The position numbers and the translations under genes were made by a program. 21,284 nucleotides of DNA from Candidatus Omnitrophota bacterium. Lineage in GTDB: Bacteria; Omnitrophota; Gorgyraeia; Zapsychrales; Zapsychraceae. The stretch spans positions 1 through 21,284 of the forward strand of contig DAOWBD010000004.1 in NCBI GenBank assembly GCA_030634235.1. The letters run 5' to 3'. How positions within the stretch are numbered: the stretch's first letter is position 1; every line of letters starts with the position of its first letter. Shown here one piece after another: positions 8,619-15,213 of the stretch. Below the pieces are notes generated by a model, which was given only the letters and a program-made list of their open reading frames with translations, did not search any database and was not told the DNA's origin.

Positions 8619-9056
8619 TTAAAGATTGAGTATATTCTCGGCGATCTGCTCGAAAGAATCGTTTGAATTTTCATAGAACGCCTGCCAACTTTTCTTGTCC
8701 CAGATCTCGATGCGGTTAGACAGCCCGATGAGGATCGTATCTTTTTTAATACCGGCATGATCCTTGAGATACGGGGGAATGATGAACCGCCCTTGCTTAT
8801 CAGGGACCGTGTCGATCGCGCCGGAGAAAAACATCCGGTTGAACGATCGCGCCTCCTGTTTGGTGAATGACATCGTTTTGAACTTTTGTTCCTGAACGCG
8901 CCATTCATCCTCGGTGAACATAAAGATACATTTATCTAAACCACGGGTCAAAAAAAACCGGTCGATTCTGTATTCCTTACATGCTTCTCGGAATTTCGCC
9001 GGTAAAATGAGTCTCCCTTTTCTATCGATACTATGTTTGTATTCTCCGTAGAACAT
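8619..9056 (-). CDS. mraZ: Transcriptional regulator MraZ
   Basis: DNA-binding regulator of the dcw operon, which in characterised bacteria binds repeats upstream of its own gene. From the ATG at 9056 the protein is 145 residues and begins MFYGEYKHSIDRKGRLILP, the canonical MraZ N-terminus. It carries the two tandem AbrB/SpoVT-like half-domains, each with a D-x-K/Q-G-R motif (DRKGRLILPAKFR and DKQGRFIIPPYL). An ATG 48 nt further upstream (9104) is in frame but lies inside the MraZ operator and adds an unconserved extension, so I reject it. A purine-rich GAGGGG precedes the chosen ATG. It is the first gene of the dcw cluster. Confidence 0.95.
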   Translation of the reverse strand: MFYGEYKHSIDRKGRLILPAKFREACKEYRIDRFFLTRGLDKCIFMFTEDEWRVQEQKFKTMSFTKQEARSFNRMFFSGAIDTVPDKQGRFIIPPYLKDHAGIKKDTILIGLSNRIEIWDKKSWQAFYENSNDSFEQIAENILNL

Positions 9057-9090
9057 CGCCCCTCGTGCGGTTGAAGGATTAACAATTGTG

Positions 9091-9115
9091 CCACTTCTCT
9101 CCACTTCTCCCCACT
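9091..9115 (-). promoter_or_regulatory. MraZ box operator (three repeats, 10-bp period)
   Basis: On the minus strand AGTGG occurs three times at an exact 10-bp period (plus-strand CCACT at 9091-9095, 9101-9105 and 9111-9115). The first two intervals carry a GAGA following segment. This is the architecture of MraZ binding sites: short G-rich repeats with one-helical-turn spacing just upstream of mraZ. The boxes lie directly downstream of the predicted promoter, so MraZ bound here would be expected to block initiation or clearance, i.e. negative autoregulation of the division and wall genes. Confidence 0.85.
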
Positions 9116-9124
9116 ACAATTTCC

Positions 9125-9153
9125 AGTATAGGTATAATCATGGGAAAAGTCAA
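9125..9153 (-). promoter_or_regulatory. Sigma70-type promoter of the dcw operon
   Basis: Minus strand: TTGACT (plus 9148-9153) and TATACT (plus 9125-9130) with an exactly 17-nt spacer. Both hexamers differ from consensus by one base. The start of transcription would fall near 9118, just before the three MraZ boxes and about 60 nt before the mraZ ATG. Confidence 0.8.
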
Positions 9154-9258
9154 TATAAAAGTGAACTAAATGTGCGTATGTTCTTCATATACAACAATTT
9201 GTATAACATTAGGAGTGGACCACCATATATGGGGTTTTTAGGGTGGGATATGGGTCTA

Positions 9259-10188
9259 TCACGCTTTTAGGATGTTCCGGCACTTCATTTCATCGCGCGC
9301 AAGCTGCGCGGACATCTTTTTGGGCGAATCAAAGACGCGTTCGTTGCGGATCTTCTTGATGAATTTAACAATAATCTCTTTACCGTATAACAATCTTTTA
9401 AAATCAAAAATATGGGTTTCGACATTAATGAGGTTCTTCTTTTTTTTGAATGACGGCCGCCGGCCGACATTGGCCATGCCTGAGAATTCTTTATGGCCGA
9501 CGATCACGCGTACCGCGTAAACACCGACGGGTACGATCATTTCATTCTCGGGATAAATGTTTGCCGTCGGAAAACCTAACGTTCTCCCACGCCCGTCGCC
9601 CTTGACAACTTTTCCCATGACAGAAACACTGTGGCCTAAAAGACGCCTGACCTCGTCAAGCTTACCCTGCACGATCAAACGGCGAATCTGAGAACTTCCA
9701 ATCTTCTTTCTTCCCATCCTGACCGGAGATACCGCATTAACTTTAAATCCATATTCGCGGCCTGCTTCTTTAAAATACAGAGCCGTTCCCTCTCTTTTTT
9801 TCCCGAAACAAAAATCCCCGCCGACAAAGATTTCCTTAGGACATAAACGACCGGCCAAGTATTTCTTAATAAATTGTTGCGACGTTAACTGAGAAAACTT
9901 TTTCGTGAAGCGGACAACAATGCATGCGCTAATACCGAGTTGTTCGATGAGCTTAAAGCGATGTGGCAATGAAACAATAAACGGCAGGTAACTGTCCGGA
10001 TGCAAGACCCGGACAGGATGAGGGGAGAATGTCATGACAATAGCCGGCGCGCCGATTTTTTGGGCCCGCCTAACCGCAGCTTTAATTAGTTTTTGATGCC
10101 CGACATGAAGGCCGTCAAAAACGCCGATCGCAAGGACCGCGTTCGTAAGCGTTCGATCAACCTTGCCAATTCCGTATATGACTTTCAT
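9259..10188 (-). CDS. ribF: Bifunctional riboflavin kinase / FAD synthetase
   Basis: Makes FMN from riboflavin, then FAD from FMN. The 309 residues match bacterial RibF. The N-terminal nucleotidyltransferase domain shows GVFDGLHVGH (22-31, the HxGH-type adenylyl-transfer motif), GGDFCFGKKREG (123-134) and SSQIRRLI (165-172). The C-terminal flavokinase domain shows GDGRGRTLGFPTAN (197-210) and NVETHIFDF. The start overlaps the truB end by 32 nt and has GAGG about 6 nt upstream, so it is translated from the same message. The truB-ribF pairing is common in bacteria. The upstream pathway genes ribD and ribE are in this window too, about 9 kb away. Confidence 0.96.
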   Translation of the reverse strand: MKVIYGIGKVDRTLTNAVLAIGVFDGLHVGHQKLIKAAVRRAQKIGAPAIVMTFSPHPVRVLHPDSYLPFIVSLPHRFKLIEQLGISACIVVRFTKKFSQLTSQQFIKKYLAGRLCPKEIFVGGDFCFGKKREGTALYFKEAGREYGFKVNAVSPVRMGRKKIGSSQIRRLIVQGKLDEVRRLLGHSVSVMGKVVKGDGRGRTLGFPTANIYPENEMIVPVGVYAVRVIVGHKEFSGMANVGRRPSFKKKKNLINVETHIFDFKRLLYGKEIIVKFIKKIRNERVFDSPKKMSAQLARDEMKCRNILKA

Positions 10189-10819
10189 TCAGGTCCTCTA
10201 TATTAACGGCCTCGTCAATAGAAAACGTGCCGACCTTCGTCCGCTGGATCTGCGAAATACAGGCGCCGCAGCCCAGGGCCTTACCGGCATCTTCGGCCAG
10301 TTGGCGAACATACGTACCCTTCGAACATTCCAAATAAAACTTCACTTCAGGCGAATTGAATTCCTCGATCGTCAAACAATCAATGCGTATCTGACGGGCC
10401 TTTCGCTCAATTTCAATACCCTTTCTGGCCAACTGATAAAGTTTGCGCCCGGCCACCTTGACCGCCGAGACCATCGGAGGAACTTGCTCAATCTCACCAA
10501 TGAAATTCTCAAAAACATCCTCGACCTGTTTTCGTTCAATATGGTCATAGGGCTTCTTTTCGATAACATCGCCTTCGACATCCGCCGAGGTCGTCGCCGT
10601 CCCTAAGATCAGCGTCGCCCGGTAAGCCTTATCAAAAGTGACAAACTTGGGAAAAAGCTTCGTCGCTTTCCCCAAAAGAACTACTAATACACCCGTCGCT
10701 AAAGGATCAAGCGTCCCAGCATGACCGACCCGTTTCATTTTAAATTTCTTGCGCACGCGGGCCACAACATCATGAGAGGTTATTCCGCCCGGGTTATTGA
10801 CAACAATGATCCCTTCCAT
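10157..10819 (-). CDS. truB: tRNA pseudouridine(55) synthase
   Basis: Converts U55 of the tRNA T-loop to pseudouridine. The catalytic motif HAGTLDPLATGVL (33-45, nucleophile Asp38) is intact, together with SAVKVAGRKLYQLAR (118-132) and CSKGTYVRQLAEDAG (165-179). At 220 residues it is much shorter than E. coli TruB (314) and ends soon after the catalytic core, so the C-terminal PUA-like RNA-binding domain is essentially missing. Nothing suggests a frameshift. An AGGA lies about 8 nt before the ATG and the gap to the preceding DHH gene is 12 nt. It overlaps ribF at its 3' end. Confidence 0.94.
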   Translation of the reverse strand: MEGIIVVNNPGGITSHDVVARVRKKFKMKRVGHAGTLDPLATGVLVVLLGKATKLFPKFVTFDKAYRATLILGTATTSADVEGDVIEKKPYDHIERKQVEDVFENFIGEIEQVPPMVSAVKVAGRKLYQLARKGIEIERKARQIRIDCLTIEEFNSPEVKFYLECSKGTYVRQLAEDAGKALGCGACISQIQRTKVGTFSIDEAVNIEDLNESHIRNWQG

Positions 10820-10831
10820 ATAACAAATCCT

Positions 10832-11797
10832 TTACAAAGCCTTTTCGATCTTCCCGAGCGCTTCTTTTTGGGCCCCAGGAATATTTTTGTTGATGATCCC
10901 GCCGCTTGCCCGGCGATGCCCCCCTCCGCCATTAAAGTTATTCGCAAGTTTTGCGACATCAAAAGTATTCGTTGAGCGCAGATTAACCCGGGTCCGATCC
11001 TTATCGATCTCTGTCAATATGACAAACACCTCGACGCCTCCGATCGACCGCAAGAACCTGAAGATGGCATCACGCAAGTCGAATTCACCGGAGAATCTTG
11101 ATAAGGTCTTCTGCGATAGCTGGACGCAAACGACCTTTCCGGCGAGAAATATATCGAAATTATTGATAATCTTTGTGAACTCTTTAAGATCGTGGAACGA
11201 AATGACCTCGTAAAGTTTCCGGTAAATAGCCGCGGCGGAGACCTTGAATTTCAACAGCTCCGCGATAATCGCATGGGTCCGGGCCGTCGTGTTCTCATAA
11301 CGGAACGATCCGGTATCCGTCATGATCCCTATATATAAATGCGTCGCTAAACTTTTGTTAAAAACGCATCCGGCTTTCACAAGCAGCTCGTAAAGCATTT
11401 CAGCCGTCGACGAGGCCGCCGGCTCCACTAAATTCAAATCGCCGAAGAAATCATTGGTGACATGATGGTCAATATTGATCAGGATCTTGTCTTTCCGAAA
11501 TAAGTTCTTCACCTTCCCAACGCGGTTCAACTCACCGCAATCGACGACAATAGCCACATCATAAGATTCTTTTTTCCCTTCCTGATAAGGCTTAATGCCG
11601 CGGGCCCCCGAGAGAAAATAGAACCGCGAAGAAACAGCTTCATGATTAACAATAGTAACTTTTTTTCCTAATGACTTAAGATAAATCGCTAAGGCCAATT
11701 CCGAACATAGCGCATCCGGATCAGGACTGACGTGCGTGCTGATAAGAAACTTCTTATTTTTCTTGATCGTCTGAAGGATGCTCTTCGTGCTCATCAT
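10832..11797 (-). CDS. nrnA: DHH/DHHA1 phosphoesterase, NrnA-like (oligoribonuclease / pAp phosphatase type)
   Basis: The 321 residues carry the DHH family motifs: HVSPDPDAL (22-30, cf. HxxPDxDA); a metal-binding DCGEL (86-90); DHH (110-112) followed by VTNDFFGD; and, in the DHHA1 domain, GGGHRRASGG (291-300). NrnA-type enzymes degrade nanoRNAs or hydrolyse pAp; some relatives cleave cyclic dinucleotides, so the substrate is not settled by sequence. The position between rbfA and truB is a very common one for this family and favours the NrnA assignment. The start (ATGATG at 11797) has an excellent AAAGGAG 5 nt upstream and overlaps rbfA by 44 nt. Confidence 0.9.
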   Translation of the reverse strand: MMSTKSILQTIKKNKKFLISTHVSPDPDALCSELALAIYLKSLGKKVTIVNHEAVSSRFYFLSGARGIKPYQEGKKESYDVAIVVDCGELNRVGKVKNLFRKDKILINIDHHVTNDFFGDLNLVEPAASSTAEMLYELLVKAGCVFNKSLATHLYIGIMTDTGSFRYENTTARTHAIIAELLKFKVSAAAIYRKLYEVISFHDLKEFTKIINNFDIFLAGKVVCVQLSQKTLSRFSGEFDLRDAIFRFLRSIGGVEVFVILTEIDKDRTRVNLRSTNTFDVAKLANNFNGGGGHRRASGGIINKNIPGAQKEALGKIEKAL

Positions 11798-12125
11798 GGA
11801 TCTCCTTTAAGGTTTCCTCAATGCGGGCGCTCATTTCGATAGATTGATCATAAACAAGATGCAGCTCGGGCGTATGACGCATATTCATCGACTGCCCCAA
11901 CAGTCGACGGATCATCCCCGTAGCCCCTTCAAGCCCCTTTTGAGCCGATTCCACTTCATGCTCTTCCCCTAAGACACTAAAGTGAATTTTCGCATTATGC
12001 AGGTCCCGGCTTACATCTGCTCCCGTAATCGTCACGAACTGCAGGCGAGGGTCTCCGAGCTCCTGCAGAAGGATCTTTCCGATCTCGCGTTTCACTTGCT
12101 GGTTGATCCGGTCAATACGTCCCAT
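11754..12125 (-). CDS. rbfA: 30S ribosome-binding factor A
   Basis: Small KH-fold protein needed for late 30S subunit maturation and 16S 5' end processing. The 123 residues show RIDRINQQVKREIGKILLQE (3-22), DPRLQFVTITGADVSRDLHNAKIHFSV in the centre and a C-terminal acidic tail; all are typical of RbfA. AAGGAG lies 9 nt before the ATG. In many genomes rbfA follows infB; here infB is not adjacent and a tRNA nucleotidyltransferase-family gene precedes it. Its 3' end overlaps the NrnA-like gene, which with truB and ribF forms the usual rbfA-nrnA-truB-ribF block. Confidence 0.95.
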   Translation of the reverse strand: MGRIDRINQQVKREIGKILLQELGDPRLQFVTITGADVSRDLHNAKIHFSVLGEEHEVESAQKGLEGATGMIRRLLGQSMNMRHTPELHLVYDQSIEMSARIEETLKEIHDEHEEHPSDDQEK

Positions 12126-12163
12126 TTTCTTAACTCCTTTTTTATTGACAACAGTATTCTATC

Positions 12164-13423
12164 TTAAAATTCCTTCAAAGACAGCAATACTGCTTTTAAT
12201 TCTTCCTGTTTTGTGCCGACTTTTTTGTCGATCTTAAGATGAAGGATGTTCTCCAATACCCTCCCCATTCGACGATCAGAGGCAACACCAACCGCCTTCA
12301 AGTCATCGCCGTTAATCCGCAGCTTAACTTCAATATCTCTGTCCAGAAACCGATCAATGCGCTGAGAAACCATCACCTTTGACGTCACAACGCGCAAATA
12401 TAAAACAGCCTCGGCGGTCAATGGCCTTAAGATCCTGAAAACCTGGCTTGCGCGTAAACTCCGGGCCGAAAGGCTTCTGACCATGTCGATAGATTGCCTG
12501 GACTGCTCAATGCCTCGGCGCTCATTCTTTGTAAGAGGAAATCTTTCTAAAACACGTTTAACAACACGGTCATCGGCTTTCGCAAGAAGCCCCATAAAAT
12601 AGACTGGCCACCAGTCTTTCTGTGCATAGAGCGATTTTTTCCGGGCCTTTTGAATCCTCTTATGCAAAAGGCATACATCGCCAATGCGGACTTCTAATTT
12701 CGGATCAAGAAAACAAAGACCGTCCAATTGGTGCAAACGCTTAAGACAATTAAGCGGATCTTCCTCACATAGTATCTTCTTGAACTCCGTAAAATACCGG
12801 GGAGGCTTGACATTCGATGGAGCCCCCTTTCGCAACGCAGCCTTCATCAGTAAAAGCGTTTGTCTCTCCATCTTGAAGGAGAATCGCTGCTCAAAACGAA
12901 CCGCGCGCAAAATGCGCGTCGGGTCATCAATAAAACTGTTCTTATGCAATACCCTTACGGCCTTTTTGGACAGATCCGCCAGGCCGCCGTATTCATCGGT
13001 CAACCGGCCGAAACCCTCCGGACCGATCGCGATCGCCATCGCGTTAACAGTGAGATCCCTCCGCAGAAGATCTTCCTTTAAACTTCCCGGGCGGACGACC
13101 GGCAACGCGCCTGGATGCGCGTAGCTCTCCCGACGAGCCGTCGCCAGATCAACGCGCAGCCCTTTCGATGTTTCCAGAGAAGCCGTTCCGAACTTTTTAT
13201 ACACCGTAACTTTCACGCCCCACTTCTTCGCAAGATCACGTGCCAAACGAATCGCATCCCCCTCGACAACAATATCCAGATCATAATTCTTCCGCTTGAG
13301 AATAATATCCCGAACAATACCGCCGACAATGTAGGCCGCATATTTCTTTTTCGCCGCCTGCCTTCCGACCTCCCGGACAGTTCGCAAAAGCTTGTCATCA
13401 AAATTCAGAAGATAGTTTTTCAT
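12164..13423 (-). CDS. tRNA nucleotidyltransferase / poly(A) polymerase family protein (CCA- or A-adding)
   Basis: Class II nucleotidyltransferase of 419 residues. Motifs: GGIVRD (34-39), the catalytic carboxylates in YDLDIVVEGDA (47-57), RRDLTVNAMA (121-130), and DDPTRILRAVRF (166-177), followed by the helical tRNA-binding body. It adds CCA, or only the terminal A, to tRNA 3' ends; the VEGDA form also occurs in split CC-/A-adding systems, so I leave the symbol empty. The tRNA-Pro gene in this window does not encode CCA, so such an activity is required in the cell. The start has AAGAGAG upstream and lies 6 nt after the xerD stop. A poly(A) polymerase role is possible but less likely. Confidence 0.88.
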   Translation of the reverse strand: MKNYLLNFDDKLLRTVREVGRQAAKKKYAAYIVGGIVRDIILKRKNYDLDIVVEGDAIRLARDLAKKWGVKVTVYKKFGTASLETSKGLRVDLATARRESYAHPGALPVVRPGSLKEDLLRRDLTVNAMAIAIGPEGFGRLTDEYGGLADLSKKAVRVLHKNSFIDDPTRILRAVRFEQRFSFKMERQTLLLMKAALRKGAPSNVKPPRYFTEFKKILCEEDPLNCLKRLHQLDGLCFLDPKLEVRIGDVCLLHKRIQKARKKSLYAQKDWWPVYFMGLLAKADDRVVKRVLERFPLTKNERRGIEQSRQSIDMVRSLSARSLRASQVFRILRPLTAEAVLYLRVVTSKVMVSQRIDRFLDRDIEVKLRINGDDLKAVGVASDRRMGRVLENILHLKIDKKVGTKQEELKAVLLSLKEF

Positions 13424-13429
13424 CTCTCT

Positions 13430-14317
13430 TCACCCTCGCGGATGGAATTGTTTGTGAATGGTCTTCAATCGCTCTTTATCCACATGCGTGTAAACCTGCG
13501 TCGTGGAAATATCCGAATGCCCGAGCATTTCCTGAACGGACCGCAAGTCGGCTCCGTGCTCGAGAAGATGCGTCGCGAACGAATGCCGGAGCGTATGCGG
13601 CTTGATCTCTGCCTTGATATTCGCTTTCTTCGCGCAATTCTTAATGATCTTCCAAATGCTCTGCCGGCTGATCTTCTTTCCCAAGCGGCTCAAAAACAGG
13701 ATCAGTGTCGTTTTGTCTTTAACCAGTTTCTTGCGCGTCGTCTGGCAGTATTTCTCGACCGCCTCGCAGGCCCGCCTGCCGATGGGAATAATGCGTTCTT
13801 TACTCCCCTTGCCCATGCAGCGGACATAGCCAAGCTCAAGATTAACGTTATCGACGTTCAGATTCAGCAGCTCGGAAACACGCATTCCGCTCGCATAAAA
13901 CAATTCCAAGATAGCCTTATCGCGAACCGCCTGCCATTCCTTCCCCTTGACCGTGTTGATCATTGATTCGATCTCGCGGACCGCAAGGACATCGGGCACT
14001 CTTTTCCATATCTTAGGCGTATCGATCAGGTGCGTCGGATCCACAGCGACGAGCCGTTCACGGACCAGAAAGCGGTGGAACATTTTGATCGCCGCGAGAC
14101 TCCGGCAGATCGAATTCGCCGACAACCCCTTCTTTTTCTGGTCATACATGAAATCCGAGATGTCTTCCCTCTTGACCTGCTTCGCCTCCTTGATCCCTTT
14201 CTTCACCAGGCATAAAGAATATTTGTTCAGGTCCCGGCGATACGCCAGCAAAGTATTATCCGCAAGCCCGCGTTCAACGGCTAAATAGTTAATGAATTCT
14301 TCAATGAGTTCTTTCAT
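13430..14317 (-). CDS. xerD: Site-specific tyrosine recombinase, XerD-type
   Basis: A 295-residue tyrosine recombinase, the size of XerC/XerD, which resolve chromosome dimers at dif with the FtsK translocase. The N-terminal SAM-like core-binding domain begins FINYLAVERGLADNTLLAYRRD (8-29). The catalytic set is complete: Arg146 (SGMRVSELL), Lys170 (GKGSKERIIP), His241 and Arg244 (HTLRH), His267 (LGHSD) and Tyr276 (VYTHV). I prefer XerD because of overall length and the HGADLRSVQEMLGHSDISTTQVYTHV-type C-terminus; XerC or a single Xer cannot be ruled out. No integron, phage or transposon genes surround it, so a housekeeping role fits. It is preceded by a 331-nt gap with two stem-loops and has only a weak ribosome binding site. 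Confidence 0.9.
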   Translation of the reverse strand: MKELIEEFINYLAVERGLADNTLLAYRRDLNKYSLCLVKKGIKEAKQVKREDISDFMYDQKKKGLSANSICRSLAAIKMFHRFLVRERLVAVDPTHLIDTPKIWKRVPDVLAVREIESMINTVKGKEWQAVRDKAILELFYASGMRVSELLNLNVDNVNLELGYVRCMGKGSKERIIPIGRRACEAVEKYCQTTRKKLVKDKTTLILFLSRLGKKISRQSIWKIIKNCAKKANIKAEIKPHTLRHSFATHLLEHGADLRSVQEMLGHSDISTTQVYTHVDKERLKTIHKQFHPRG

Positions 14318-14347
14318 AATGGCTCAGCAATAAAACGGTTTTCCTTA

Positions 14348-14446
14348 TATGAGCATCCAGAACATTTTGTCTCCACCCGTCTTGCCTTCGTGCTTAAACG
14401 AATAAGGCAAGACGGAAGTTCCGACAAAACACTCTGGATATTCATA
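14348..14446 (-). repeat. Long imperfect palindrome / stem-loop, copy 1
   Basis: A 99-nt near-symmetric stem-loop. The core stem is 12 bp, CCGTCTTGCCTT (14377-14388) with AAGGCAAGACGG (14404-14415), around a 15-nt loop. Further out TTTTGTC (14365-14371) pairs with GACAAAA (14423-14429), ATCCAGA (14355-14361) with TCTGGAT (14433-14439), and TATGA (14348-14352) with TCATA (14442-14446). An internal loop separates the core from the TTTTGTC helix. In minus-strand orientation most non-Watson-Crick positions become G-U wobbles, including three in a row, which suggests the minus strand is the RNA-forming one. It has no T-tract, so it is not a simple intrinsic terminator. It is related to copy 2 in inverse orientation. 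Confidence 0.75.
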
Positions 14447-14510
14447 ACAAAAGTAAAGGATCTTGCCCCAATTAATAGCAATACATTAACTTAGAAATAT
14501 TTTTTGAACC

Positions 14511-14607
14511 ATGAACAGGCGGAATGTTTTTTCGGAGCTTCCGGCTTGGCACATTTGATTAAATGCGGAGACAAGACGGGCGGAGAGAAAACGCTTCGCC
14601 TGTTCAT
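14511..14607 (+). repeat. Long imperfect palindrome / stem-loop, copy 2 (inverted relative to copy 1)
   Basis: A 97-nt stem-loop. ATGAACAGGCG (14511-14521) pairs perfectly with CGCCTGTTCAT (14597-14607), followed inward by a GTTTTTTC/GAGAAAAC helix, an internal loop (GGAGCTT opposite GGCGGA), and a CCGGCTTG/CAAGACGG helix with one mismatch. Read on the plus strand it aligns with the minus strand of copy 1 over its whole length, roughly 70% identical by eye. The internal-loop region (TTCCG, CAAGACGGG, GGAGA) is best conserved. The outer helix has changed sequence (ATCCAGA/TCTGGAT in copy 1) but still pairs. Confidence 0.7.
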
Positions 14608-14648
14608 AATAAATCACATCTGCAACATTTTCTTATATTCCCGCATCA

Positions 14649-15182
14649 TCATTGTTCCTCGCCGACCAATACCGGATCCGGAGAAAACCCATTCCGAATT
14701 TCCCTGGAATTCCGCTCGATCTTCTTCTTGATCGAGAATTTATTCCGCATGGAGGCCTGCTTTTCATAAACCTTTCCGACTTCGCGAAGAGTATCGATCC
14801 GGACGGTGAATTCGGCCCTTTTTGCATCGACCAACAACACTTTCATCCCCTCTAATTGCTCAATCGCCTGACCTAAAAGATATTTCTGCCGTTTGTCGCT
14901 TCCGTCGTTTTCAATAACATATAGAAGATCCCGGTCCCATACCCTCCAAAGAGAATAATGATGTTTGTATTTTTCTAAAGAGGAATAGGCCTTCTCGGCA
15001 TAATCAACCGGCTCCAGAACAGGAATAAATTTCTGGCTCACGTCTCTGTCCTTTTTCTTTTTTCTTGTAAATTTCCGCCGTAAAGGCGTACAGCTACTAA
15101 GCGTCAGAGCCACCACACACAAACAGCAGATATAAGCCAATCCGGGAAAGATCCTCTTGATCGCATGTCTTTTATGGTCCAT
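14649..15182 (-). CDS. Putative lipoprotein of unknown function
   Basis: I do not recognise this 177-residue protein. It begins with a basic N-terminus, a hydrophobic stretch (~13-28) and a lipobox LSSC (28-31), so it is predicted to be cleaved before Cys31, lipidated and anchored in an envelope membrane. The mature part starts with a very basic segment (LRRKFTRKKKKDRD, ~34-47), then a mixed-charge, helix-rich region with no Cys. The region ~100-160 (AIEQLEGMKVLLVDAKRAEF, KVYEKQASMRNKFSIKKKIE) looks alpha-helical or coiled. Residues after the lipobox (Thr-Pro) do not indicate inner-membrane retention by the Asp+2 rule. AAAGGA lies about 7 nt before the ATG; the gap from ligA is 31 nt, so the two may be co-transcribed. 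Confidence 0.75.
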   Translation of the reverse strand: MDHKRHAIKRIFPGLAYICCLCVVALTLSSCTPLRRKFTRKKKKDRDVSQKFIPVLEPVDYAEKAYSSLEKYKHHYSLWRVWDRDLLYVIENDGSDKRQKYLLGQAIEQLEGMKVLLVDAKRAEFTVRIDTLREVGKVYEKQASMRNKFSIKKKIERNSREIRNGFSPDPVLVGEEQ

Positions 15183-15213
15183 TTGTCGTCCTTTGGTTAA
15201 TGCTTCATATATT

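Larger units (their letters stand above)
14318..14648. other. 331-nt intergenic region holding two stem-loop elements
   Basis: The largest gene-free stretch in the window, between the lipoprotein gene stop and the xerD start. It holds the two related palindromes at 14348-14446 and 14511-14607, separated by 64 nt of A/T-rich sequence in which I see no gene. The short open frames here are not supported by ribosome binding sites or recognisable products. I see no convincing -35/-10 pair for xerD. Confidence 0.6.

Noticed and set aside
8606..8908. In-frame open extension of about 100 codons upstream of rsmH.
   Set aside because: It lies wholly inside mraZ in another frame, has no methyltransferase homology, and the ATG at 8605 has a good ribosome binding site and gives the normal family length.
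9057..9104. Alternative mraZ start 16 codons upstream.
   Set aside because: It overlaps the MraZ boxes and adds residues not seen in the family; MFYGEYKHSIDRKGR is the canonical N-terminus.
13115..13966. A 283-codon open frame on the plus strand.
   Set aside because: It is antisense to the nucleotidyltransferase and xerD genes, both firmly identified; its translation shows no recognisable domain and reflects the codon pattern of the opposite strand.
14377..14415. The strong stem in the xerD upstream region as an intrinsic terminator.
   Set aside because: Neither strand has a T-tract after the stem, and the stem continues outward for much longer than a terminator would.
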